Below are positions 13,875-19,935 of a stretch of 20,096 nucleotides of DNA, piece after piece; position 1 is the first letter of the stretch; each line of letters starts with the position of its first letter. The position numbers and the translations under genes were made by a program. The notes beneath the pieces were generated by a model. The model was not told where the DNA came from, searched no databases, and saw only the letters and a list, made by a program, of their open reading frames with translations. Source of the stretch: Jingyaoa shaoxingensis (GTDB lineage Bacteria > Bacillota > Clostridia > Lachnospirales > Lachnospiraceae); the NCBI RefSeq assembly GCF_014385005.1, contig NZ_JACRSZ010000028.1:1-20096 (forward strand), written 5' to 3'.

Positions 13875-14246
13875 GTTTATGGAAATAAAAAGGATTGAGC
13901 AAGATTTTACAGTGTGTCAGGTAAAAGATTATTCACTTGTAAATTTAGATTCTGAATATAGCTTTATTGAAAAAACAGATGAAGAAAAATCGTTAGTGTG
14001 CATTACAAGTGAAGTTCCCAAAAATACGATTCAACGTGATGATGGTTGGAAAGCTTTTCGTATTCAGGGAGTACTGGATTTTTCCTTAATTGGAATACTG
14101 GCTAAAATTGCTACTATATTAGCTGATAATGGGATTTCAATTTTTGCAGTATCGACCTACAACACAGACTATGTATTGATAAAAAAGAAAACTATCAAAA
14201 AGCATTGGAAGTTCTTCAGACTACAGGATATAAGATTACCGATTAA
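13867..14246 (+). pseudogene. ACT-domain protein (CASTOR-type), frameshifted near its end
   Basis: The reading frame from ATG 13867 (or ATG 13879) encodes DYSLVNLDSEYSFIEKTDEE, LVCITSEVPKNTIQRDDGWK and FSLIGILAKIATILADNGIS, then FAVSTYNTDYVLIKK. This is a tandem-ACT protein of about 125 aa of the kind that binds amino acids or other small ligands. At the run of six A's (14181-14186) the frame is lost. Reading one base shifted restores ENYQKALEVLQTTGYKITD and a stop at 14244-14246, the normal end for this family. The unshifted frame runs on to 14394 as junk. Either a 1-bp deletion (seven A's expected) or slippage-based phase change explains this. Only about the last 20 residues are affected. 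Confidence 0.8.
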
Positions 14247-14275
14247 CAGATTCCAGCTTGAAGAAGAAACAAAAA

Positions 14276-14404
14276 TCATTCATGTCCTTTGTCATATAGT
14301 TTCTGTATATTTTTTGGAAGTTTATCAGGTAACATGGCATTTATCGTATCTTCATTACCATCTTTCATTGCTGTTTCATAATACCAGCACTTAAATTTTA
14401 AGAG
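14276..14404 (-). pseudogene. C-terminal fragment of a minus-strand gene
   Basis: On the minus strand the sequence FKCWYYETAMKDGNED, then INAMLPDKLPKNIQKLYDKG, ends at a stop at 14276-14278 and reads like a real protein end. Upstream of about 14404 the same frame continues only as the reverse complement of the overlapping relaxase/coiled-coil genes. So the gene is cut at about 14385-14405, where the plus-strand relaxase tail begins. I do not recognise the family, though similar C-termini occur in element-borne regulators. Confidence 0.45.
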
Positions 14405-14693
14405 GGAAATTGATGAACGGATGCAGAAACTCAGAGAACGTCGGGCAGGTGGAAGAACTTCTGCTGATGACCGAACAGATGCAGGACGAACTGGATCAGA
14501 AAGACCAGACAATCCAGAAACTGAACAGACAGCTAAGCGAATCGCTGACCTTGAACGAGAAATTGAACAGCGAAAACAGAGCCGAGAATATCGAAGCATT
14601 GCGGACAAGATTAAGGCAAACAGAGGAACGATTGACCAGCGAGACAGACAGCAGGAAAAGAGCCGACGCAGAAGTCGTGGCATGGAAATTTAA
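14382..14693 (+). pseudogene. C-terminal tail of a MobA/MobL-type relaxase
   Basis: An open frame after TAA (14379-14381) reads REIDERMQKLRERRAGGRTS and later RIADLEREIEQRKQSREYRS, ending RRSRGMEI-stop at 14691-14693. A charged coiled-coil ending in RGMEI is what I would expect at the end of MobA/MobL mobilisation relaxases. The catalytic N-terminal domain is missing, since the fragment starts at the junction with a minus-strand gene remnant, so no mobilisation activity remains. The fragment overlaps the next gene in another frame for 281 nt. That overlap is probably ancestral, because both products look like real sequence. Confidence 0.6.
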
Positions 14694-15381
14694 GTATGAA
14701 AAAGCAGAACAGGAAAAACTTTATGCACAGACACACCAAAAGACGGTAGAGATAGCAGTCGAGAAAAAAGTGCCTTATGAGAAATGCGAAAAATGTGACC
14801 GTACTGCTTACCAGAAAGCAAAAGAAAAATGCGATAACCGTAAAAGGCAGTTGGAAAAGAAATATAAAAATATGACGGTTGGTTATGAAAGTATCCTGTT
14901 CCTGCTGGCATGGTACAGCATAACAACAACGCTGTTTACCGCTATTCTTTCGCCAGTTTTCCTCAACGACTGTATCGTCTTTTTCGGTGCGTTAGGAAAA
15001 GGAATAGGAAGCTTGTTTCGGGAGTTTGTGCTAGGTGCAGACTCTTTCGGACAGTTAAGTAATGTAATTTCAAACAGCATCATTTCCGGGATTGTGTACT
15101 GGCTGATTGCAACTATTGTTATAGGAATTTTATTCATAATAACAGGATTGATTATAGTTTGGATTGGCTATCAGGTTGGAAAAATCTACCGGAAATATTG
15201 TTGGGATATACTCAGCATTATGGTGGCAATAATGAGTACAGCTATCGCAATCTACTTTGGTGAACGGATAAAATCTGTCATGTCGATAAACCTCATTGTA
15301 TTGTTACTGCTGGTGCATGTGGTCTATATTGGAATCCGATGTTATGTGAAAGACTGGCGGGAGGAACGAGGATATTACTAA
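14413..15381 (+). CDS. DUF6040-like membrane protein with coiled coil
   Basis: 322 aa. Residues about 10-150 are a long charged coiled coil (EQMQDELDQKDQTIQKLNRQ, then RTRLRQTEERL), with KCEKCDRTAYQKAKEKCDNR near 130-150, where three cysteines could bind metal. Residues about 160-310 hold four to five membrane segments (SILFLLAWYSITTTLFTAIL, IVYWLIATIVIGILFIITGL, and others). The layout fits the DUF6040 family found beside mobilisation genes in Firmicutes. The ATG at 14413 follows AGAGG by seven bases; the in-frame TTG at 14410 is weaker. Its first 93 codons overlap the relaxase tail. It is followed by a strong terminator. A role at the membrane in element transfer is plausible but unproven. 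Confidence 0.78.
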   Translation: MNGCRNSENVGQVEELLLMTEQMQDELDQKDQTIQKLNRQLSESLTLNEKLNSENRAENIEALRTRLRQTEERLTSETDSRKRADAEVVAWKFKYEKAEQEKLYAQTHQKTVEIAVEKKVPYEKCEKCDRTAYQKAKEKCDNRKRQLEKKYKNMTVGYESILFLLAWYSITTTLFTAILSPVFLNDCIVFFGALGKGIGSLFREFVLGADSFGQLSNVISNSIISGIVYWLIATIVIGILFIITGLIIVWIGYQVGKIYRKYCWDILSIMVAIMSTAIAIYFGERIKSVMSINLIVLLLLVHVVYIGIRCYVKDWREERGYY

Positions 15382-15390
15382 AACAAAAAG

Positions 15391-15428
15391 AAAACAGGAA
15401 GATTTTGTAAAGTATCTTCCTGTTTTTT
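15391..15428 (+). terminator. Terminator after the DUF6040-like gene
   Basis: AAAACAGGAAGAT (15391-15403) pairs perfectly with ATCTTCCTGTTTT (15414-15426) around a 10-nt loop and runs into TT-CT. It is ten bases after the stop codon. Confidence 0.85.
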
Positions 15429-15474
15429 CTAAAGCAGACTATTGATTGTATTTATATTAAGTTTTCAACAACAA

Positions 15475-15511
15475 TGTAACCATTGAAATTACATCTGTTT
15501 TTTGATATGAT
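15475..15511 (+). promoter_or_regulatory. rrf2 promoter with TGTAA-N9-TTACA operator
   Basis: TTGAAA (15483-15488) and TATGAT (15506-15511) are 17 bp apart. TGTAA (15475-15479) and TTACA (15489-15493) flank the -35 with a 9-bp spacer. The same box at 16091-16109 overlaps its promoter's -35 at the same offset. Confidence 0.78.
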
Positions 15512-15535
15512 TACTGTCAAAGAGAGGTGTTTATA

Positions 15536-15970
15536 ATGCAGATTTCAAGCAGATTTACAATGGCAATCCATATGTTTGCCTGTATAGATACATTTTCGGA
15601 TCAGAAGATGACTAGTGATTTTATGGCAGCAAGCATTGGAACTAATCCGGTGATTGTTCGTAAAATATTGCAACAATTAAAGGCTGCTGGTCTTATTGAA
15701 GTTGCAAGAGGGACAGGCGGTGTGACAATTACCAGACCATTGGAGCAGATTACATTCCTTGATGTGTATAAAGCAGTGGAATGCGCACCAGATGAAGAAC
15801 TGTTTCATTTTCATGAGAATCCCAATCAGAAATGTCCGGTAGGAAAGAATATTCACCATGTTCTTGATAAGAGACTGTTAGAAGTACAGAAGGCAATGGA
15901 GGAAAAACTTTCAGAAATGACACTTGCTGATGTGAAAAAAGATATTGCAGTGTATACAGAGGAAGAGTAG
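15536..15970 (+). CDS. Rrf2 family transcriptional regulator
   Basis: 144 aa, typical Rrf2 size. The winged helix is RFTMAIHMFACIDTFSDQK, then IGTNPVIVRKILQQLKAAGL and the wing EVARGTGGVTITRP. Its cysteines are C16, C83 and C100. The C-x5-C-x5-C cluster of IscR/NsrR is not present, so it may be of the YwnA/CymR-like type that works without a stable Fe-S cluster, or it may sense through single cysteines. The ATG at 15536 follows AGAGGTG; an in-frame GTG at 15527 is less likely. It has its own promoter with a TGTAA-N9-TTACA box, so it is probably autoregulated, and three more boxes precede the next gene. Confidence 0.9.
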   Translation: MQISSRFTMAIHMFACIDTFSDQKMTSDFMAASIGTNPVIVRKILQQLKAAGLIEVARGTGGVTITRPLEQITFLDVYKAVECAPDEELFHFHENPNQKCPVGKNIHHVLDKRLLEVQKAMEEKLSEMTLADVKKDIAVYTEEE

Positions 15971-15977
15971 CCTACAG

Positions 15978-16030
15978 AAGGCTTCGGATGAGTGATTATA
16001 TCATCACAATTTCCGGAGCCTTTTCGTTTT
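15978..16030 (+). terminator. Terminator after rrf2
   Basis: AAGGCTTCGGA (15978-15988) pairs with TCCGGAGCCTT (16012-16022), with one G-T pair and an inner GTGAT/ATCAC stem. It is followed by TTCGTTTTTC. Confidence 0.75.
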
Positions 16031-16061
16031 TCATAATCAATGTAAAATCTTCAAAAGGAGT

Positions 16062-16158
16062 TGTAACAAAAAAAGTTACAAAAAATTTGATGTAACTATT
16101 GACATTACATTAAACGGATGATATTGTATAGCTACAAGATGTAATAATCATTGTTACA
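16062..16158 (+). promoter_or_regulatory. Three Rrf2-type boxes and promoter of the split-barrel gene
   Basis: TGTAA-N9-TTACA occurs at 16062-16080, 16091-16109 and 16140-16158. The middle box overlaps a perfect TTGACA (16099-16104), with TATTGT (16122-16127) 17 bp further. The third lies between the promoter and the ribosome site. With the box before rrf2, four copies share the same arms and spacing, so the Rrf2 protein is the likely binder. Confidence 0.78.
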
Positions 16159-16181
16159 ACATATCAAGGAGGTAATTTAAA

Positions 16182-16577
16182 ATGCAGAAAGTAGTAGAAT
16201 TTTTACAAAAAAACCCGGTTCAGTATTTAGCAACCGTCGGAAGAGATGGAAAGGCAAAATGCCGTCCATTCATGTTCTGTTTTGAGCAGGACGGAAAGCT
16301 TTGGTTCTGTACTAACAACACAAAGGATGTTTACAAGGATATGTTAGCAAATCCTGAAGTAGAAGTATCAGTATCTTCCCCTGAATACGCATGGATTCGT
16401 CTTCATGGTAAAGCAGTATTTGAGGACAACAAGAGTGTAAAGGAAGGATGCATGAACAACCCTATCGTTAAGGGACAGTACCAGACAGCAGATAATCCTA
16501 TTTTTGAGGTATTCTATCTTGAAAATCCGCATGGTTTAATCGCAGATTTCTCTGGAAATCCACCTTATGAATTTTAA
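16182..16577 (+). CDS. Pyridoxamine 5'-phosphate oxidase-like flavin split-barrel protein
   Basis: 131 aa, one FMN-binding split barrel: VVEFLQKNPVQYLATVGRDG, then KCRPFMFCFEQDGKLWFCTN and VSSPEYAWIRLHGKAVFEDN. This layout is that of small FMN flavoproteins often annotated as pyridoxamine oxidase-like; some are NAD(P)H:FMN reductases. The ATG at 16182 follows AAGGAGG with a 10-base gap. It stands under three Rrf2-type boxes and is followed by the FMN riboswitch of ribU, so transcription may enter the downstream operon only when the riboswitch allows it. It is distinct from the split barrels at 13099 and in the fusion at 17404. Confidence 0.88.
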   Translation: MQKVVEFLQKNPVQYLATVGRDGKAKCRPFMFCFEQDGKLWFCTNNTKDVYKDMLANPEVEVSVSSPEYAWIRLHGKAVFEDNKSVKEGCMNNPIVKGQYQTADNPIFEVFYLENPHGLIADFSGNPPYEF

Positions 16578-16602
16578 AGATAATTAACAGAAAAAATTAC
16601 AG

Positions 16603-16704
16603 TCTTCGGGGCAAGGTGTAATTCCTGACCGGCAGTATAGTCTGCGAGCAAAAGCTGATATGGTGCAATTCCATAACCGACGGTAAAGTCCGGATGAGAG
16701 AAGA
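16603..16704 (+). ncRNA. FMN riboswitch (RFN element)
   Basis: The hallmark bases are present in order: TCTTCGGGGCAAGGTG (P1 and P2), GACCGGCAGTATAG, TCTGCGAGC, GGTGCAATTCC, ACCGACGGTAAAGTCCGG and GATGAGAGAAGA. TCTTC (16603-16607) pairs with GAAGA (16700-16704) to close P1. It binds FMN and, in the FMN-bound state, favours the terminator that follows, reducing expression of ribU and the genes behind it. The gene immediately downstream is ribU, as is usual for this riboswitch in Firmicutes. Confidence 0.95.
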
Positions 16705-16710
16705 TATGAT

Positions 16711-16751
16711 AAAACAAGTCCCGCAGGGAATCTCGTCCTGCGGGCTGTTTT
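16711..16751 (+). terminator. Riboswitch expression-platform terminator
   Basis: CCCGCAGG (16720-16727) pairs with CCTGCGGG (16737-16744), continuing through AAAAC...GTTTT with small bulges and ending in TTTTAAAT. It lies seven bases after the FMN riboswitch, before ribU. This fits transcription termination when FMN is plentiful. Confidence 0.85.
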
Positions 16752-16783
16752 AAATTCAGGCATATCTCACAAAAAGGAGATTT

Positions 16784-17407
16784 ATGAGTAACAATACAGC
16801 AACTATTAAAACAAGAAAAAATTTAGTTTCTACAAGGACGATAACAATGACAGCTCTACTGGCAGCTATATCATATGTGTTGGCATTTTTAGAGTTTCCG
16901 GTTCCTTTGAGTCCATCATTTGCACGAATGGATCTGTCAGATTTACCTGCACTGATTGGGGCGTTTGCGTTTGGACCGGTTACAGGAGTGATGATAGAAT
17001 TGATAAAAAATATATTACAGCTTCTGTCAACATCAACAGGAGGAATTGGTGAACTTGCTAATTTCCTGATGGGGGCATCTTATGTACTGGCTGCCGGTTT
17101 TATATACAAATACAAAAAGACTAAGAAAATGGCGAAGTGGGCATGTGTTATTTCAAGTGTGGCTATGGGAATAGCGGCAGCGATTGCAAATTATTTTATA
17201 CTACTTCCACTGTTTGAAACATTTATGCCGTTGGATCAGCTGATTGCATCATTTGGCGAATTTCTGCCATTTATTAAGACAAAGCTGGACGTTGTGCTAT
17301 TCAATGCATTGCCGTTTAATATCTTAAAAGGCTTGGTGATTGGAGCAATTGCCATGATGATATATAAAAAACTTACACCGATACTGAAAGGAGAGACTTT
17401 GAAATGA
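16784..17407 (+). CDS. ribU: Riboflavin ECF transporter substrate-binding subunit
   Basis: 207 aa integral membrane protein, the S-component that captures riboflavin for the shared ECF energy module (EcfA/A'/T encoded elsewhere). It has about six membrane helices. Diagnostic parts are TMTALLAAISYVLAFLEFPV near the N-terminus, ARMDLSDLPALIGAFAFGP (which includes the riboflavin-pocket loop) and MIELIKNILQLLSTSTGGIG. The ATG at 16784 follows AAGGAG. The FMN riboswitch and terminator 30-180 bp upstream independently confirm the assignment. It ends in a 4-nt ATGA overlap with the fusion flavoprotein gene, so import of the flavin precursor is tied to making flavin-using proteins and the ADP-ribosylation pair. 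Confidence 0.96.
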   Translation: MSNNTATIKTRKNLVSTRTITMTALLAAISYVLAFLEFPVPLSPSFARMDLSDLPALIGAFAFGPVTGVMIELIKNILQLLSTSTGGIGELANFLMGASYVLAAGFIYKYKKTKKMAKWACVISSVAMGIAAAIANYFILLPLFETFMPLDQLIASFGEFLPFIKTKLDVVLFNALPFNILKGLVIGAIAMMIYKKLTPILKGETLK

Positions 17408-18018
17408 CAAAAATGGATTATCTTAAACTTCTGGTGGATGAAATTCATTCAACAACAGTTGCAACGATAGGTTCAGATGGACATCCTCAGACAAGAATCA
17501 TAGATATGATGTACTATGATGAAGAAGGTGTGTATTTCCTTACAGCAAAGGGAAAAGCATTTTATGACCAGTTAATGGAGCAGCAGTATGTGGCAATATC
17601 CGCAACAAAAGACAAAATTGCGGTGTCTCTGCGTGGAAAAATAAAGAACATCGAAAAAAAGAATCTTGATATTATGTTTGAAAAAAATCCATATATGAAG
17701 AAAATCTATCCGGGAGATACGAAAGACGCAATCGAAGTGTTTCGGCTGTATGAGGCACAGGGAGAGTATTTTGATATCAGCAATCCATCAAATATTGTGA
17801 GGGATACTATAACAATTGGAAAAACCGAGGCAGTTCAGACAGGGTATTTTATTGGAAAAGAATGTATTGGATGCAAACTGTGTTACTCTGTATGTCCGCA
17901 AAAATGCATTGATATATCTTCAGTTCCGGTTACTATCAACCAGAATCATTGTCTGCATTGCGGAAGATGTGCAGAAATTTGTCCGAAGCAGTGTATTGAG
18001 AAAAGAGGTTCATTATGA
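17404..18018 (+). CDS. Flavin split-barrel / 2x[4Fe-4S] ferredoxin fusion protein
   Basis: 204 aa, two parts. Residues 1 to about 140 are an FMN split barrel (VDEIHSTTVATIGSDGHPQT, then RIIDMMYYDEEGVYFLTAKG). Residues about 150-200 hold two cysteine clusters: C154, C157, C160, C164 and C183, C186, C189, C193, each C-x2-C-x2-C-x3-C, a bacterial two-cluster ferredoxin. So it can pass electrons from a reduced ferredoxin-like domain to flavin, or back. The ATG at 17404 overlaps ribU by 4 nt, and the stop overlaps the sirtuin start by 4 nt. The fusion suggests a redox sensor or electron donor working with the sirtuin/macrodomain pair. Its substrate is unknown. Confidence 0.92.
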   Translation: MTKMDYLKLLVDEIHSTTVATIGSDGHPQTRIIDMMYYDEEGVYFLTAKGKAFYDQLMEQQYVAISATKDKIAVSLRGKIKNIEKKNLDIMFEKNPYMKKIYPGDTKDAIEVFRLYEAQGEYFDISNPSNIVRDTITIGKTEAVQTGYFIGKECIGCKLCYSVCPQKCIDISSVPVTINQNHCLHCGRCAEICPKQCIEKRGSL

Positions 18019-18959
18019 TTTTTAAGAAAATCAGAAAAGGGCATGCTGACTGGAGAAACTTTTTATGTAGTACTCCGGCAAGGGATTATGTATTCCAAAA
18101 GGATGCATATGAAGACCAGATTGACAGGGCAGCAAAGAATATAAGAAATACAGACTGTGTTATAATCGGGGCAGGAGCCGGGGCATCGACAGCTGCGGGA
18201 ATCCAATATGGTGGTAAAAGGTTTACAGACAATTTTGCAGAATTTATAAAAAAATACGGTGAGTACTACATGACAGATATGTATGCAGCCGGATTTTATC
18301 CATATCCGTCTGAGGAGGCAAAGTGGGGATACTGGTCAAAACATGCATTGATGAACCGCTTTGATCCTCCGGCATTGCCGCTTTATACAGAGCTTTATGA
18401 TATTGTAAAGAACAAAGAATATTTTGTACTTACAACCAATGTGGATCATCAGTTTTATAAAGCGGGATTCGATGAAAAAAGAATATTTGCAACACAGGGA
18501 GATTATGGAAAAATCCAGTGCCAGAAAGCCTGTCATCCAAAGACTTACGATGCAAAAGACCTGTTTCGTAAAATGGATAAAGCAAGAAGAGACTGCCTGA
18601 TTCCATCAGAACTTGTACCAAAATGTCCGGTGTGTGGCGGCAATATGGCTATGAATCTCCGTTGTGATAATTATTTTGTGGAAGATGAAGCGTGGCATGA
18701 GGCAGCCGACAGGTATGCGGGGTTTCTGGAACAGCATAAAGATAAAAAGGTTGTTCTTTTGGAACTTGGAGTTGGATTTAATACGCCGATTATTATACGT
18801 TTCCCTTTTGAAAAGATGGTGAGGGAGAACTCGTCTTATAGTTTGATACGCCTGAATATGGATGAAGCGGTAGTTCCGGAAAGCTTCGGGGAACGTGCAA
18901 TCGGTATTGGCGGTGATATGGCAAAGGCAATTACTGATATAAGGGGGCTGGTATTATGA
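18015..18959 (+). CDS. Class M sirtuin (SirTM), probable protein ADP-ribosyltransferase
   Basis: 314 aa, Sir2 fold. NAD-binding motifs are VIIGAGAGASTAAG (from residue 49), LTTNVDHQF (139-147) and ATQGDYGK (159-166). The usual catalytic histidine after the GxG-like loop is replaced by Q161, with N142 conserved. That pattern marks SirTM enzymes, which transfer ADP-ribose to protein rather than remove acyl groups. A zinc module is likely from C169, C173, C204 and C207. The ATG at 18015 overlaps the preceding gene in ATGA, and its own TGA overlaps the macrodomain gene in the same way. In Staphylococcus and Streptococcus such genes lie with GcvH-L and LplA2; here they lie with flavin and Fe-S genes, so the modified protein is probably different or encoded elsewhere. 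Confidence 0.92.
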   Translation: MIFKKIRKGHADWRNFLCSTPARDYVFQKDAYEDQIDRAAKNIRNTDCVIIGAGAGASTAAGIQYGGKRFTDNFAEFIKKYGEYYMTDMYAAGFYPYPSEEAKWGYWSKHALMNRFDPPALPLYTELYDIVKNKEYFVLTTNVDHQFYKAGFDEKRIFATQGDYGKIQCQKACHPKTYDAKDLFRKMDKARRDCLIPSELVPKCPVCGGNMAMNLRCDNYFVEDEAWHEAADRYAGFLEQHKDKKVVLLELGVGFNTPIIIRFPFEKMVRENSSYSLIRLNMDEAVVPESFGERAIGIGGDMAKAITDIRGLVL

Positions 18960-19732
18960 CACAGGATGAGCGAAGAGAATATCTGATTCAGTATCTTTTA
19001 AAAGAAGAAATACCGTTTGGCAGACAGAACATTCCTACGGATAAGCAGGGGCAGGAAAATCTGCTCCGCTCACTTATGAATGTCAGACCGCCAAGACCAA
19101 TCAGTAATGATTTTTTGAAAATACAGGATGAGTATCTTACAGAAAGAAATATAGAGCGTGGAATCACAGATGTTGACACGCTTGCACCTGTAAAATCCGA
19201 TTCGAGATTATATATCTGGCAGGGGGATATTACCACTTTGAAATGTGATGCGATCGTGAATGCGTGTAACTCACAGATGCTTGGTTGTTTTTCACCGATG
19301 CATGCCTGTATTGATAACTTTATTCATACTTATGCTGGAATGGAACTTCGTCTGAAAATGCATGAAATTATGGCAAAGCAGGGGCATGAAGAAGAGACCG
19401 GCAAAGCAAAGATAACATCGGGATACAATCTTCCGACAAAATATATTCTTCATACGGTAGGACCTATTATACAATGGAAAGTCACAAAAGAAGATGAAGA
19501 CCTGTTGGCAAACTGCTACACAGAGTGCCTAAAGCTTGCAGCTGATACTGGTGTGGAATCTATTGCATTCTGTTGTTTGTCTACAGGTGTATTCCGTTTT
19601 CCACAGCAACGAGCTGCCGAGATTGCAACGAACACTGTAAAGCAGTATCTTAACAAAGACAGCAGAATAAAAAAGGTAATCTTTAATGTGTTTAAAGATG
19701 AAGATTTAAAAATATACAGTGGATTGTTATAA
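18956..19732 (+). CDS. Zinc-dependent macrodomain protein (ADP-ribosyl hydrolase)
   Basis: 258 aa. The first 80 residues are helical; then a macrodomain starts at LYIWQGDITTLKCDAIVNAC. The motif NSQMLGCFSPMHACIDN gives C111, H116 and C118 (C-x4-H-x-C), the zinc site of the Zn-macro class, which removes ADP-ribose from proteins. YILHTVGPIIQ and ESIAFCCLSTGVFRFP are the other conserved loops. It starts in an ATGA overlap with the SirTM gene. The pair forms a writer and eraser: SirTM adds and the macrodomain removes ADP-ribose. The two are usually adjacent in Firmicutes, which supports both assignments. Confidence 0.94.
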   Translation: MTQDERREYLIQYLLKEEIPFGRQNIPTDKQGQENLLRSLMNVRPPRPISNDFLKIQDEYLTERNIERGITDVDTLAPVKSDSRLYIWQGDITTLKCDAIVNACNSQMLGCFSPMHACIDNFIHTYAGMELRLKMHEIMAKQGHEEETGKAKITSGYNLPTKYILHTVGPIIQWKVTKEDEDLLANCYTECLKLAADTGVESIAFCCLSTGVFRFPQQRAAEIATNTVKQYLNKDSRIKKVIFNVFKDEDLKIYSGLL

Positions 19733-19749
19733 GCGTTTGTTGAAATATC

Positions 19750-19847
19750 CGATAAATCTTATTGTACTGTTACTGCCTGAGAATGTGATTTATATTGGAA
19801 TCCGATGTTAAGTGAACGACTGGTGGGAAGAACGAGAATATTATTAA
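19750..19847 (+). pseudogene. Decayed copy of the 3' end of the DUF6040-like gene
   Basis: These 98 bases align without gaps to 15284-15381, the end of the intact DUF6040-like gene. I count about 15 differences (about 85% identity), with the stop at the same place. The copy has an in-frame TGA and no upstream part. It sits 18 bases after the macrodomain gene. It shows that the Rrf2-SirTM block lies between two related mobile-element gene ends. Confidence 0.8.
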
Positions 19848-19851
19848 AAAA

Positions 19852-19884
19852 AGTGGACAGTTCACCAATTGGGGGCTGTCCACT
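19852..19884 (-). terminator. Terminator for the minus-strand gene at the window end
   Basis: AGTGGACAG (19852-19860) pairs with CTGTCCACT (19876-19884). Read on the minus strand the hairpin is followed by a T-run (AAAAAAA at 19846-19852 on the plus strand). It lies about 50 bases beyond the stop of the converging gene. Confidence 0.75.
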
Positions 19885-19935
19885 GAGAGGACGGCGGTTA
19901 GTCACTGCCTCCTACTCAATTTTTAACAGAAAATA

